Of a DNA stretch of 64,000 nucleotides, positions 17,243 through 26,991 are shown piece after piece. The stretch comes from Nonomuraea jiangxiensis (lineage in GTDB: Bacteria; Actinomycetota; Actinomycetes; Streptosporangiales; Streptosporangiaceae). The stretch's first letter is position 1, and each line of letters starts with the position of its first letter. Below the pieces are notes generated by a model. The model was not told where the DNA came from, did not search any database, and was given only the letters and a program-made list of their open reading frames with translations. The stretch lies in contig NZ_FNDJ01000003.1 of the NCBI RefSeq assembly GCF_900099965.1, positions 558,001-622,000 of the forward strand. The letters are read 5' to 3'. Position numbers and translations under genes: made by a program.

Positions 17243-17366
17243 ATGGGGGTTTTCACCACGAAAGAGCCCGCACGGGCGCCATGAGAGCAACCCATGCGGG
17301 ACCAATGGGGGTTTTCACCACGAAAGAACCCGCACGGGCGCCATGAGGGCAACCCATGCGGGACCA
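17243..17366 (-). terminator. Two tandem 62-bp terminator-like repeats downstream of guaA
   Basis: Two head-to-tail copies of a 62-bp unit (17243-17304 and 17305-17366) differ at only two positions. Read on the minus strand, each holds CCCGCATGGG and CCCGTGCGGG, a 10-bp stem with one G-U pair and a 14-base loop, followed by a short T-rich stretch (CTTTCG). They begin 4 bases after the guaA stop and so would act as a double terminator for guaA. A second weaker hairpin (GGGTT with AACCC) lies in the remainder of each unit. Confidence 0.6.
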
Positions 17367-17370
17367 AAAA

Positions 17371-18918
17371 TCACTCCCACTCGATGGTGCCCGGGGGCTT
17401 GCTGGTCACGTCCAGGACTACGCGGTTGACCTCGGGGACCTCGTTGGTGATGCGGGTCGAGATGCGTGACAGCACGTCGTAGGGCACCCGCGCCCAGTCC
17501 GCCGTCATCGCGTCCTCGGAGGTCACGGGACGCAGCACGACCGGGTGACCGTAGGTGCGGCCGTCGCCCTGCACCCCGACCGAACGCACGTCGGCCAGCA
17601 GCACCACCGGGCACTGCCAAATCTGCCGGTCCAGGCCCGCCCGCGACAGCTCCTCCCTGGCGATGGCGTCGGCCTCGCGCAGCAGTGACAGCCGCTCGCG
17701 GGTCACCTCGCCGACGATGCGGATCGCCAGGCCGGGGCCGGGGAACGGCTGGCGCCAGACCATCGCGGCCGGCAGCCCCAGCTCCTCGCCCGCCCGCCGG
17801 ACCTCGTCCTTGAACAGCGCCCGCAGCGGCTCGACCAGCTTGAACCGCAGGTCGTCCGGCAGGCCGCCGACGTTGTGGTGGGACTTGATGTTGGCCGTGC
17901 CGGTGCCGCCGCCGGACTCCACCACGTCGGGGTAGAGAGTGCCCTGGACCAGGAACTCCACGGGCCGGTCGGCCATGATGGCGCGCTGCTCGTCCTCGAA
18001 GACGCGGATGAACTCGCGGCCGATGATCTTCCGCTTCTCCTCAGGGTCGGAGACGCCTTCGAGGGCCTTCAGGAAGCGGTCGGCGGCGTCAACGACGCGC
18101 AGCTTGACGCCCGTGGCGGCCACGAAGTCGCGCTCGACCTGCTCGGCCTCGCCCTTGCGCAGCAGCCCGTGGTCGACGAAGACGCAGGTCAGCCGGTCGC
18201 CGATGGCCCGCTGCACGATCGCGGCGGCCACCGCCGAGTCGACCCCGCCCGACAGCGCGCAGATGGCGTGGCCGTCGCCGACCTGGCGGCGCACGGCCGT
18301 GACGGAGTCTTCGACGATGTTGAGCATCGTCCACGACGGGCGGCAGCCGGCCGCATCGAGGAAGTGCTTGAGCACCGCGTGGCCGTGCTCGGAGTGCAGC
18401 ACCTCGGGATGGAACTGCACGCCGTAGAGGCCGCGCCCGGTGTCCTCGAAGGCGGCGACCGGCGTCTGGTGGGTCGAGGCGGTCACCGTGAAGCCGTCGG
18501 GAGCGACGGCGACGCTGTCGCCGTGGGACATCCAGACGGTCTGGCTGGCCGGCAGCCCCGCGAAGATGACGCCCTCCGCGAGCACGTCCAGCGCCGTGCC
18601 GCCGTATTCGGCCACGCCGGTGCGGGCGACCTCGCCGCCCAGCGCCTGCGCCATGGCCTGGAAGCCGTAGCAGATGCCGAACGTCGGCACGCCCGTGGCG
18701 AACAGCCCCTGCGGCACCGGCGGTGCGCCCTCGGCGTAGACGGACGAGGGGCCGCCGGACAGGATGATCGCCTTCGGGTTTTTGGCCACCATCTCCTCGA
18801 CCGGCATCGACGAGGGCACGATTTCGGAGTAGACATGGCACTCGCGCACCCGCCGGGCGATGAGCTGCGCGTATTGCGCGCCGAAGTCGACCACCAGCAC
18901 CGTGTCGAATTCAGACAC
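17371..18918 (-). CDS. guaA: GMP synthase (glutamine-hydrolysing)
   Basis: A 515-residue, three-domain enzyme of normal length that converts XMP to GMP with ATP and glutamine. The class I amidotransferase domain shows [12 protein letters not shown], the nucleophile loop [11 protein letters not shown] and HPEV; the ATP pyrophosphatase P-loop is [12 protein letters not shown]; the dimerisation domain ends with KPPGTIEWE, the canonical GuaA terminus. The GTG start at 18918 has GGGGGG about eight bases upstream. A TAGACT box at 18960-18955 (minus strand) is a plausible -10. It stands alone, over 20 kb from guaB, and ends in the tandem terminator-like repeats. Confidence 0.97.
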   Translation of the reverse strand: MSEFDTVLVVDFGAQYAQLIARRVRECHVYSEIVPSSMPVEEMVAKNPKAIILSGGPSSVYAEGAPPVPQGLFATGVPTFGICYGFQAMAQALGGEVARTGVAEYGGTALDVLAEGVIFAGLPASQTVWMSHGDSVAVAPDGFTVTASTHQTPVAAFEDTGRGLYGVQFHPEVLHSEHGHAVLKHFLDAAGCRPSWTMLNIVEDSVTAVRRQVGDGHAICALSGGVDSAVAAAIVQRAIGDRLTCVFVDHGLLRKGEAEQVERDFVAATGVKLRVVDAADRFLKALEGVSDPEEKRKIIGREFIRVFEDEQRAIMADRPVEFLVQGTLYPDVVESGGGTGTANIKSHHNVGGLPDDLRFKLVEPLRALFKDEVRRAGEELGLPAAMVWRQPFPGPGLAIRIVGEVTRERLSLLREADAIAREELSRAGLDRQIWQCPVVLLADVRSVGVQGDGRTYGHPVVLRPVTSEDAMTADWARVPYDVLSRISTRITNEVPEVNRVVLDVTSKPPGTIEWE

Positions 18919-18954
18919 CGAGAGAACCCCCCAAAAGGCATATGCGGTAGGGAC

Positions 18955-18960
18955 AGTCTA
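18955..18960 (-). promoter_or_regulatory. Candidate guaA -10 box (TAGACT)
   Basis: On the minus strand TAGACT lies 36 bases before the guaA GTG and matches TANNNT. The same hexamer lies upstream of guaB (45079-45074). No clear -35 is seen. Confidence 0.3.
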
Positions 18961-19015
18961 TCGGCCCTGCGCATTACACCTGGCCTGGCGGCTGGAGTCG
19001 TGCTAACACAGAAAG

Positions 19016-19999
19016 ATGGATCTTGTCTGGCCGGCGACGGCGTGGGCGCTCTGGGTCGCCACGCTGGCCGCCGCCTTCAAGTTGTCCAGCAGGGGCAGGG
19101 CCGTGCGGGCCCCCGAGCTCCCGGCGCCCCCGCCGGTCGCCGAGCTTTTACGCGGTATGCGGGCTCAGGAGGTGTTCCACGCGGCGCTGTTCGACCTGGC
19201 CGAGCGCGGGTGGGTGACGATCGAGGGCGACCGCCTGTCCCTGGTCGACCTGCCGGAGGAGCCCCGAAGCCAGGGGACGGAGGAGCTGCCGGCGTACGAG
19301 CGGTGGGTGCTGGCGCGGGTCACCGCGCTGCTGTCCGGTGCCCCGCACGCGCCGGTGACCGCCCTCATGCCCGAGGGCGCCGACCTGGAGCGTGGTTTCC
19401 TCCCCCTGGTACGCGAGAGCGCCATCGACCTCGGCCTGGCCCGGCGGCGCTGGCCGACGCTGATCGTGCCGGTGCTGCTGGCCGCCGCGCTCGCCGTCCC
19501 CTGGTACGCCACCGTGTCGGCGGCCGGCCTGTCATGGCCCGGGATGATCGCCACGATGGTGTCCCTGGTGGCCGGGCCGGGGCTGCTGCTGGCCGGGCGG
19601 GGGTTCGTACCGACCGCCCGTGGCAGGCAGGTCGCCGGGTCGGGACCCGCGCCGGCGGACCCGCGGCACGAGTGGATCTACACGGGCAGCGGCTGGCCGG
19701 GGGTGGAGATCGAGCCCGCCGCCACGCCGGGGCCGGGGCGGCGGGAGGTCGCCGGGCACGTGGTCAAGCGCTGGGTCGAGGGGACGCCCGCCGAGCCGTA
19801 TCAGGGCGTCAAGGAGGACGCGGGGGCCTCGCCCGGCTACTACATCGCGCTGCACGACGGCCGCTCACCGGCGGCCACGGCGTTCTCGGTCGAGCCCGGC
19901 CTCTACCGGGACGTGCTGCCGGGCGACTCCGTACGGCTGCTGGTCAGGCCGCGAAGCGGCGCGGTGGTGCGGGTGCTGGCCCACGAACGTCACTGGTAG
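19016..19999 (+). CDS. DUF2207-like membrane protein
   Basis: A 327-residue protein. It begins with a membrane segment (LVWPATAWALWVATLAAAF), then has a soluble part with VAELLRGMRAQEVFHAALFD and LAERGWVTIEG, the winged-helix-like segment found in DUF2207 C-terminal regions. Two more hydrophobic segments lie at about residues 145-200. Function is unknown. It is divergent from guaA. Its stop overlaps the 3' end of the convergent SDR gene by 10 bases, so the two transcripts share a tail. Confidence 0.5.
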   Translation: MDLVWPATAWALWVATLAAAFKLSSRGRAVRAPELPAPPPVAELLRGMRAQEVFHAALFDLAERGWVTIEGDRLSLVDLPEEPRSQGTEELPAYERWVLARVTALLSGAPHAPVTALMPEGADLERGFLPLVRESAIDLGLARRRWPTLIVPVLLAAALAVPWYATVSAAGLSWPGMIATMVSLVAGPGLLLAGRGFVPTARGRQVAGSGPAPADPRHEWIYTGSGWPGVEIEPAATPGPGRREVAGHVVKRWVEGTPAEPYQGVKEDAGASPGYYIALHDGRSPAATAFSVEPGLYRDVLPGDSVRLLVRPRSGAVVRVLAHERHW

Positions 20000-20811
20000 T
20001 CCGGCAGGTCCCCGGTCAGCAGGGACTCGGTCCGCAGGCGCAGCCGGTCGGCGTACGTGGGGTCGGTCAGGAGCAGGAACCGCTCCTCGCGGATCGCCTC
20101 CACGACCATGCCCGCGACCTCGGAGGGCTCGATGCCGCGCGCGGCCGCCCGGCCGACCGAGGCGTGGATTTCCCGTTCGTCCGGGGTCGGGGTGCTCGCC
20201 AGACCGGGCGGGCGGGTCCTGGCGGAGTCGGCGATGCGGGTCCTGACCGCTCCGGGGCAGAGGGCGGTCACCCGCAGCTTGGCCCCGATGGCGGCCAGGT
20301 CCTGGGCGAGCGCCTGGGAGGCGGCCAGCGCGGCGTGCTTGGCGACCGCGTACGCGCCCGCCCCCGGCCTGGCGAACAGCCCGGCCACCGACACCGTGTT
20401 GACGATGTGCCCCTCGGTGTCCTGCTCGATCATGCGTGGCACGAACTCGTGGATGCCGTGCAGCACGCCCCACAGGTTCACGCCGAGCAGCCAGGCGAAG
20501 TCCTCCTCGCTCCGGGTCCACATGTGGCCGCCCTGGAAGACGCCGGCGTTGTTGCACAACACGTGTACGGCGCCTAACTCCCCGAAACACCGGTTGGCCA
20601 GGTGCCGCACCGAGGCCGCGTCGGAGACGTCGGTGATCTGCGTGAGCACCCTGGCGTCCCCGGCCAGCCCGGCCGTCTCCGCGAGGCCCCCGTGATCGAC
20701 GTCGGCGAGCATCAACGTCATGCCCTCCGCCGCGAACCTGAGGGCCAGCGCCCGCCCGATGCCACTGGCCGCGCCCGTCACCACGGCGACCTTCCCGGAG
20801 AGCTCGCGCAC
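19990..20811 (-). CDS. SDR-family oxidoreductase
   Basis: A 273-residue classical short-chain dehydrogenase with TGAASGIGRALAL, LADVDHGG (acidic after beta-2, suggesting NAD), CNNAGVF, the SVAG serine segment and YAVAKHA as the catalytic Tyr-Lys pair. The C-terminal region (REERFLLLTDPTYADRLRLR) is usual in actinobacterial SDRs of unknown substrate. No operon partner points to a pathway: the next gene upstream on this strand encodes a DUF885 protein 46 bases away. Confidence 0.8.
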   Translation of the reverse strand: MRELSGKVAVVTGAASGIGRALALRFAAEGMTLMLADVDHGGLAETAGLAGDARVLTQITDVSDAASVRHLANRCFGELGAVHVLCNNAGVFQGGHMWTRSEEDFAWLLGVNLWGVLHGIHEFVPRMIEQDTEGHIVNTVSVAGLFARPGAGAYAVAKHAALAASQALAQDLAAIGAKLRVTALCPGAVRTRIADSARTRPPGLASTPTPDEREIHASVGRAAARGIEPSEVAGMVVEAIREERFLLLTDPTYADRLRLRTESLLTGDLPDYQ

Positions 20812-20856
20812 TGGATTGACCTCCTCGCTCCCCGAACGTCACACCTGTTACAACCT

Positions 20857-22350
20857 CTACAGGATCGCGCCGATCATGCCCAGAGGCGGCGAGCCGAGAT
20901 CGAGCAGCGCCTTGTGGAACCGCTTGAGGCTGAAGCCGGCGCCCCACTCCGCGCGTGCCTGCTCCCGCAGGTCCTGGATGAGCAGTTTGCCCCAGGTGTA
21001 ACGCCCATAGGTGGGGTCGAACGAGGCCCGCCTGGCCTCCGACAGCGCGGCCGGGCCCGCCAGGTGGGTGTCGGCGGCGAAGCGCCTGGCCCCCTCCTCG
21101 ACCGCCATCTGGCCGGTGTGCACGCCGATCGCGCAGGCCAGCCGGGTGACCCGGATCAGCGCCTCCACCCAGACGCCGATCTCGAAGCGCGGGTCGCCGG
21201 CCTCGAAGCCCTCCTCGACGCACAGTTCCTCGGCGTAGTGCGCCCAGCCCTCGACGAACGCCATCGACTGCAGCAGCCGCCGCACGTCCGACGGGGCCCG
21301 CCGCAGCGCCCTGGCGTGCGAGAAGTGCCCGGGGGCGACCTCGTGCACGTTGATCGCCGGCAGCGTCGTGTTGCTGAAGACCTCCAGCCACTCCTCCTGC
21401 GCCTGCTCGGGCCAGGACGGCTCGGGAGGCGTGATGTAGTACCAGGAGGGCCCCTCGGCCTCGCCTGGCGCGTTCCACGCCATCATGGCCATCGCCCAGC
21501 GGCGCGACTCCGGCGCCAGCCCGACCAGGCACTCGCCGTCGTGGTAGGGCACGAGATCCTTCTCGCGGGTGAACGCGATGGCCTTCTCCGTGCCGATCCT
21601 GGCGGCCTCGATCACCCCGTCGGCGTCCGGGTGGTCCTTGACCAGCTCCCGTACCACGTCCAGCGGCGCCCGGTCGCGCTCGCCCAGCTTGGCGCAGGAC
21701 TCGGCGAGCAGCGCCAGCAGCCGGTCGCGCTCGGCGTCGGCCCGCTCGGCCAGCTTGCCCAGGTCCACCGGCAGCCCCTCGGCCGTGCCCATGAGCCGGG
21801 CCAGCGCCTGGCCGCCGAGCGCCGCGTCGGGGTCCCCGTCGGCGGCGGCCTGTTCGAGGTGGGCGACGAGCCTGCCGTGGGCCGCCAGCGCGGCCTCGTC
21901 GGTGATCCCGGCGGCCAGCCCCCTGACGGCGCCGAGCAGGGAGTCGGCGACGGGCGCCGCGACCTGGTCGAGCGAGTCGATCGCCTGGCCCACGGCGTCC
22001 GGCCAGTGCGCGAGGTGGGCCTTCCTGGCGGTGGCGCGTTCCTCGGCGGGGGCGTAGTCGCGGTCGTAGCAGGCGAGGTCGAGGTTGTCCAGGTGGATCA
22101 GCGGGTTCCTGCGATGCAGCTCCAACTCGCCGAACCGGTAGCGCAGGCTCTCCTCGAACACCTCCAGGTGCCTGGCGTCATGCGGGTCCGCGGGCGCCGG
22201 CCCGGCGCCGAGCCGCGCCAGCCCCGCTTGTACGCCGCCGGGTGACAGGTCCTGGATCCGGCCGTCGTACTCGTGTCTGCCGCCGCCCTCGCGCGCCTCG
22301 GCCACGGTCAAGTCGGTGATCGCGCGCAGCCTGGCGTCAAGTTGTGTCAT
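20857..22350 (-). CDS. DUF885 family protein (putative metallopeptidase-like)
   Basis: A 497-residue helical protein of the DUF885 family, recognised by its length, the HEVAPGHFSHA motif (an HExxxGH zinc-type site), the FVEGWAHYAEELC segment, and YTWGKLLIQDLR near the C-terminus. These features resemble gluzincin peptidases, so peptide hydrolysis is probable but unproven. The ATG at 22350 (TQLDARLRAIT) is used; the frame is open far upstream, but that region is the oppositely oriented GNAT gene. It is divergent from that gene across a 66-base gap. Confidence 0.8.
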   Translation of the reverse strand: MTQLDARLRAITDLTVAEAREGGGRHEYDGRIQDLSPGGVQAGLARLGAGPAPADPHDARHLEVFEESLRYRFGELELHRRNPLIHLDNLDLACYDRDYAPAEERATARKAHLAHWPDAVGQAIDSLDQVAAPVADSLLGAVRGLAAGITDEAALAAHGRLVAHLEQAAADGDPDAALGGQALARLMGTAEGLPVDLGKLAERADAERDRLLALLAESCAKLGERDRAPLDVVRELVKDHPDADGVIEAARIGTEKAIAFTREKDLVPYHDGECLVGLAPESRRWAMAMMAWNAPGEAEGPSWYYITPPEPSWPEQAQEEWLEVFSNTTLPAINVHEVAPGHFSHARALRRAPSDVRRLLQSMAFVEGWAHYAEELCVEEGFEAGDPRFEIGVWVEALIRVTRLACAIGVHTGQMAVEEGARRFAADTHLAGPAALSEARRASFDPTYGRYTWGKLLIQDLREQARAEWGAGFSLKRFHKALLDLGSPPLGMIGAIL

Positions 22351-22416
22351 GGCCTGACCGTAGCGCAAGCATTTGTGGATTAAACGATACACATACCAGT
22401 CGGTCGGAATGTGAGA

Positions 22417-23169
22417 ATGACCCGCATGGCCCTGCAGATCACGACGCTCGCGGAGCGTCCAGAGTTCGCGCCGTCGTTGTGGGACATGGACCATACGTGG
22501 CAGGAGTTCATGCTGAACGATCCGATCGCGGACCTGTTCTATGCGATCGCCACCACGGACTACACCGAGTACGTCCTGGTCGCCGACGACGACGCGGACC
22601 CCGGCGTGCTGGTGGCGCGGGCGTGCATGATCCCGTTCGTCTCGGAGGGGGCCGAGCTGCCCGACGACGGCTGGGACGGGGTGATCCGCTCCGGCTGGCT
22701 GGCCCGCCACCGGGGCACGCCGCCCGACGGCATCTCGGCCCTGGAGATCAGCGTGCGCCGCGACCTCCAGGGCACGGGGTTGTCCGCCCGGATGGTGGCG
22801 GCCATGCGCGACCACGCCGCTCACCTCGGCTACGCCGAACTGGTAGCGCCGGTCCGGCCCAGCCGCAAACACCTCGAACCGCACACCCCCATGACCGAGT
22901 ACGCCTTCAGGACCCGCCCCGACGGCCTGCCCCACGACCCCTGGCTGCGGGTGCACGTACGGGCCGGCGGGAAGATCGTCAAGGTGGCGCCGCGCTCGAT
23001 GGTGGTGGCGGGCACGCTGGAGGAGTGGCGGAGCTGGACGGATCTGCCGTTCGACCGCTCCGGGGCGATCGAGGTGCCCGGCGCCCTCAGCCCGGTCCAC
23101 TGCGACGTGGAGCACGACCACGCCGTCTACGTCGAGCCGAACGTCTGGGTCGTCCACTCCCTGACCTGA
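22417..23169 (+). CDS. GNAT-like N-acetyltransferase
   Basis: A protein of about 250 residues. ALEISVRRDLQGTGLSARMV is the beta-4/acetyl-CoA loop, with a degenerate QGTGLS in place of the Q/RxxGxG/A motif; the conserved LWDMDHTWQEFMLNDP start and the C-terminal HDHAVYVEPNVWV are typical of an actinobacterial GNAT-like group. The substrate is unknown. In-frame starts exist at 22411 (GTG), 22417 and 22426; GGA eight bases before 22417 favours it slightly. It ends 13 bases before the convergent aldehyde dehydrogenase gene. Confidence 0.65.
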   Translation: MTRMALQITTLAERPEFAPSLWDMDHTWQEFMLNDPIADLFYAIATTDYTEYVLVADDDADPGVLVARACMIPFVSEGAELPDDGWDGVIRSGWLARHRGTPPDGISALEISVRRDLQGTGLSARMVAAMRDHAAHLGYAELVAPVRPSRKHLEPHTPMTEYAFRTRPDGLPHDPWLRVHVRAGGKIVKVAPRSMVVAGTLEEWRSWTDLPFDRSGAIEVPGALSPVHCDVEHDHAVYVEPNVWVVHSLT

Positions 23170-23182
23170 GGGCAGGGCCCTC

Positions 23183-24688
23183 TCACTTGAGCCTGAGCCT
23201 GCGCATGGTCTTGAGGGTGGTGACCAGGGTGCCGGCCCACTTCTCGTACGGCAGCCCGAACGGCGGCTCGAACCCCAGCCAGCCCGCCTGCGCGGCCACG
23301 GTCTTGGACTCCGTGTAACGCAGCAGGCCCTCCGCGCCGTGCCGGCGGCCCAGCCCGGAGGCCTTCATGCCGCCCATGGGGGCGTCGTAGGAGGCGTAGG
23401 CGGAGGCGTACCCCTCGTTGATGTTGACCGTGCCGGCCTTGACACGGGCGGCGAGCGCGCGGCCGCGCGCCCGGCTGGAGGTCCAGATGGAGGCGTTGAG
23501 GCCGTAGATGGTGTCGTTGGCCAGCTCCACCACCTCGTCGTCGGAGGTGAACGGATAGAGCGCCACCACCGGCCCGAACGTCTCGTTGCGGCACAGTTGC
23601 ATGTCCTCGCCGACGCCGGTGAGCACGGTCGGCTCGTAGAACAGCGGCCCCAGGTCCGGTCTGGCCCGGCCGCCGGTCAGCACCGTCGCGCCCTTGGCCA
23701 CGGCGTCCTCCACGTGCGCGCTGACCGTGTCGAGCTGGCGCTGTGAGGTCAGCGAGCCCATCTGCACCGACCAGTCGTGGCCCGCGCCGAGCTTGAGCGC
23801 GGCGACCTGCCCGGTGAAGCGCTCGGCGAACGTGTCGAACACCGAGGCGTGCACGTAGAGGCGCTCGATGGATAGGCAGAGCTGCCCGGCGTTGGCGAAG
23901 CAGGCGCGGATGGCACCCTGTACGGCCACGTCCAGGTCGGCGTCGTCGAGCACCACCATCGGGTTCTTGCCGCCGAGCTCCAGCGAGCAGCCGATGAGCC
24001 GCTTGGCCGCCTCCTCGGCGATCTTCCGGCCGCCGCGCGTGGAGCCGGTGAAGGCCACGTAGTCGGCGTGGTCCAGCAGCGCGTCGCCGATCTCGGCCGG
24101 CTCGCCGAGCACGACCTGCCAGATCTCGCGCGGCATGCCCAGCTCGGCCAGCAGGTCGATGGTCCACAGCGTGGACAGGCAGGTCTGGGTGTCGGGCTTG
24201 TGCACGATGGCGTTGCCGGCCAGCAGCGCGGGCACCGCGTCGGTGACGCCGAGCGCCAGCGGGTAGTTCCAGGGGGAGATCAGCGCGACCACGCCCTTGG
24301 GCTGGCGCAGCTCCACCACCCGGGTGGCGCCGGGGAAGATGCCCTTGCGCGCGCGGGGGGCGAGCAGGCCGGGCGCGCGGCGGGCGTAGTAGAGGCCGCA
24401 GCCGGCGACGTCGAGCACCTCTTCGAAGGCGTGCTTGCGGGCCTTGCCGGTCTCGTTCTGGACGATGTCCAGGATCTCGCTCCTGCGGTCCAGGATCGCG
24501 TCGTGCAGCAGCAGGAAGGGTTTCGCCCGCGCGGCGGCCGATCGCGCCGACCACTCGAGCTGGGCGGCCCTGGCTTTCTCATATGCCCGGCGAACGTCAT
24601 CAGCGTCCGATATGGGGAGCTCGGCAAGATTTTCGCCGGTAAATGGGGCGGTGATGTGCCGTGTCCTACCGCTGGTCGTCACGTGCAT
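23183..24688 (-). CDS. NAD(P)-dependent aldehyde dehydrogenase, succinate-semialdehyde type
   Basis: A 501-residue aldehyde dehydrogenase. It has ISPWNYPLALGVTDAVPAL (cofactor site), FTGSTRGGRKIAEEA, the general base Glu in LELGGKNPMVV and the catalytic Cys in NAGQLCLS. The overall pattern (VQNETGKARKHAFEE, PMGGMKASGLGRRHG) matches the actinobacterial GabD2-like succinate-semialdehyde dehydrogenases. It oxidises an aldehyde to an acid; the exact substrate cannot be fixed from sequence. It is a single gene, divergent from the kinase gene. Confidence 0.82.
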   Translation of the reverse strand: MHVTTSGRTRHITAPFTGENLAELPISDADDVRRAYEKARAAQLEWSARSAAARAKPFLLLHDAILDRRSEILDIVQNETGKARKHAFEEVLDVAGCGLYYARRAPGLLAPRARKGIFPGATRVVELRQPKGVVALISPWNYPLALGVTDAVPALLAGNAIVHKPDTQTCLSTLWTIDLLAELGMPREIWQVVLGEPAEIGDALLDHADYVAFTGSTRGGRKIAEEAAKRLIGCSLELGGKNPMVVLDDADLDVAVQGAIRACFANAGQLCLSIERLYVHASVFDTFAERFTGQVAALKLGAGHDWSVQMGSLTSQRQLDTVSAHVEDAVAKGATVLTGGRARPDLGPLFYEPTVLTGVGEDMQLCRNETFGPVVALYPFTSDDEVVELANDTIYGLNASIWTSSRARGRALAARVKAGTVNINEGYASAYASYDAPMGGMKASGLGRRHGAEGLLRYTESKTVAAQAGWLGFEPPFGLPYEKWAGTLVTTLKTMRRLRLK

Positions 24689-24761
24689 GGCAGAAGGATA
24701 TTCCGCGAAGATACTCGTAGGTAGTTTTTACGGATGCTCGGCGTAGGGCCAGAATCCCTAC

Positions 24762-26960
24762 ATGGCATCCTTCGCTCCGCTACGACCCGGAGATCCACAG
24801 CGGCTCGGGGGCCTGGAACTCCAAGGCAGGCTCGGAGAGGGCGGCCAGGGCGTCGTCTACCTCGGCAAGGACCCCGCCGGCACGCACCTGGCCGTCAAGT
24901 GGCTGCGCCCCGATCTGTCGGGTGACCAGGTGAGCGTCGAGCGGTTCCTGCGCGAGGTCCAGGTGGCCCAGCAGGTGGCGCCCTTCTGCACCGCGGCAGT
25001 TGTGGGGACCGGGGTCGAGCAGGACCGACCGTACATCGTCAGCGAGTTCATCGAAGGACCCTCGTTACACAAGATCGTGCAGGAGGAGGGGCCGCGCACC
25101 GGGTCCGTCCTGCACCGGCTGGCCATCGGCACCGCCACCGCGCTGGCCGCCATCCACCAGGCCGGGATCGTGCACCGCGACTTCAAACCGGCCAACGTGA
25201 TCATCGGCGCCGACGGGCCCAGGGTGATCGACTTCGGCATCGCGCGGGCGCTCAACGCCACCGCGACGATCAGCAGCATGGTCGTGGGGACGCCCGCGTA
25301 CATGGCGCCCGAGCAGATCATGGGCGAGACCGTCGGGCCGGCCGCCGACATGTTCTCGTGGGGCAGCGCGATGGTCTTCGCGGCCTGCGGCCGGGCGCCG
25401 TTCGGCAGCGACACGATGCCCGCGGTGATCAACCGGGTGCTCAACCAGCAGCCCGACCTCGACGTGCTGGACGGGCAGCTACGTGACGTCGTGGCCGCCT
25501 GCCTGGCCAAGGATCCGGCGCAGCGGCCCACCGCCGAGCAGGTGATCATGCGCCTGCTGCAGCGCCCCGAGCCGAACTCCGGCATGCTGGCCCAGGCCGC
25601 CGCCGAGGCCGCTCCCAGCCCGCCCTTCGGCCCACCGCCCGGGCCCGCGCCGCACTCGGGGCCGGCGGCCTACCACGGGCACGCACCGCACTCCGGGCCC
25701 GTGCCGCACCACTCGGGGGGTGTCCCGTACCCGGGTCCGGCCCAGCATCCCGGGCATCCCGGCCCCGTCCCGCGCACCGGCGCCGTCGCGCCGCACCCCC
25801 ACGGCCAGTGGACACCGCCCGGGCCGCCCCCGCAGCCGACCTATCCGACCCACCACCCGCCGTCGCGGAGGAGCCGGGGCCCGCTGATCGCGGGTGCCGC
25901 GATCGCGGTCGCGCTGCTGGTGCTCGCGGGCGTGGTCGTGATCATCCAGATCGACAAGTCGACGCTGGCGGACCCGCCCGCGAAGTCCAGCAGGACACCG
26001 AGCAGCATTCGATCCCCCAGACCGTCCGCGACGGCGGCGGCCGTGCCGAGAACGGGCACGAAGAAGGCGCTGCCCGGCGCCGACATCTCCCTCTACGAGA
26101 ACCCGGCCGACGCCATCGTGCTGACCTCGTACGAGGTCTTCGACAAGAAGGGCGACGACTGGGTCGACTACGCCAGGGGCGCACTTCACGGCACTTTCAC
26201 GAAATATGCCGGCAACTGGGAGTCGATGGTCTCCCCCGACGGCCGCTACCTCGCGACCCGGGGCCGCAGCTACAGCTCCGACAACTTCGACTTCATCGTG
26301 ATCACCGATCGTGACACGGGCGAGAGGACCACGATCAAGACCGTGAAGAAACCGCTGATCAGCAGCATCAGGGCCTGGTCGAATGACGGTGGCAAGATCC
26401 TGCTGAACATCGAGCGGAAGGACGGCGACGACTGGGTCTACCCCGGCTTCGTCCTCGTGGACGTGCTCGGGAAGGACTCCACCACGGTCAACGTGTCCGA
26501 CGATTCCATCCGGCAGACGGCCTTCGGCTTCGACGGCTCCTACGAGGGCACGGTCAACGTCTACGGCGACGAGAAGAACCGGGGCCTGCGCTTCTTCGAC
26601 GCCGAGGGCAAGGCCACCCACTCCGTGCCGGGCATCGGCACGCTGTCGGCCGGCACGCAGGACATCTTCTCCCCCTCCGGCAAGGCGTTCGTCACCAACT
26701 GCCCCAACGGCGGCGACGGCGACCACTGCGTCTGGGACTCGGCCACGGGCGAGCGCCTGCGCAAGTTCTCCTCCGACTGCGACAAGGTCCTCGGCTGGTA
26801 CGACGAGAGCCACCTCTACTGCTGGGAACAGGACAACAACGCCAACGACGAGGTCCAGGTCGTCGACTTCAACGGAAAGCTGGTACGCAAGCTGCTGGAG
26901 GTCCCCGACGAGATCGACTTCAGCCCGGCCTTCACCGTCAACCCCAACAGGGGCTCCTGA
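24762..26960 (+). CDS. Receptor-like Ser/Thr protein kinase with extracellular propeller-like domain
   Basis: A 732-residue PknB-type kinase. The kinase domain (about 15-265) has GRLGEGGQGVVYLG, the ATP Lys at residue 46 (AVKW), HRDFKPANV (Phe in place of the usual Leu), DFGIARA and GTPAYMAPEQI. A Pro/His/Gly-rich linker follows (about 275-365), then one membrane helix at about 371-395. The extracellular part (about 430-732) has repeats such as SPDGRYLATRG, WSNDGGKILLNI and DSATGERLRKF, which look like TolB/WD-type propeller blades. It should sense an external cue and phosphorylate cytoplasmic targets. It is followed 31 bases later by a secreted propeller gene. Confidence 0.9.
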   Translation: MASFAPLRPGDPQRLGGLELQGRLGEGGQGVVYLGKDPAGTHLAVKWLRPDLSGDQVSVERFLREVQVAQQVAPFCTAAVVGTGVEQDRPYIVSEFIEGPSLHKIVQEEGPRTGSVLHRLAIGTATALAAIHQAGIVHRDFKPANVIIGADGPRVIDFGIARALNATATISSMVVGTPAYMAPEQIMGETVGPAADMFSWGSAMVFAACGRAPFGSDTMPAVINRVLNQQPDLDVLDGQLRDVVAACLAKDPAQRPTAEQVIMRLLQRPEPNSGMLAQAAAEAAPSPPFGPPPGPAPHSGPAAYHGHAPHSGPVPHHSGGVPYPGPAQHPGHPGPVPRTGAVAPHPHGQWTPPGPPPQPTYPTHHPPSRRSRGPLIAGAAIAVALLVLAGVVVIIQIDKSTLADPPAKSSRTPSSIRSPRPSATAAAVPRTGTKKALPGADISLYENPADAIVLTSYEVFDKKGDDWVDYARGALHGTFTKYAGNWESMVSPDGRYLATRGRSYSSDNFDFIVITDRDTGERTTIKTVKKPLISSIRAWSNDGGKILLNIERKDGDDWVYPGFVLVDVLGKDSTTVNVSDDSIRQTAFGFDGSYEGTVNVYGDEKNRGLRFFDAEGKATHSVPGIGTLSAGTQDIFSPSGKAFVTNCPNGGDGDHCVWDSATGERLRKFSSDCDKVLGWYDESHLYCWEQDNNANDEVQVVDFNGKLVRKLLEVPDEIDFSPAFTVNPNRGS

Positions 26961-26991
26961 ACCGTACGGACCGGGCAGCCGTCAAGAGGTC

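Noticed and set aside
17148-17482. Small frames around the 62-bp repeats
   Set aside because: They merely translate the repeated non-coding units; 62 is not a multiple of three, so copies fall in different frames.
20857-23157. 766-codon version of the DUF885 protein
   Set aside because: The first 269 codons lie antisense to the GNAT gene and lack family similarity; the ATG at 22350 gives the normal family length.
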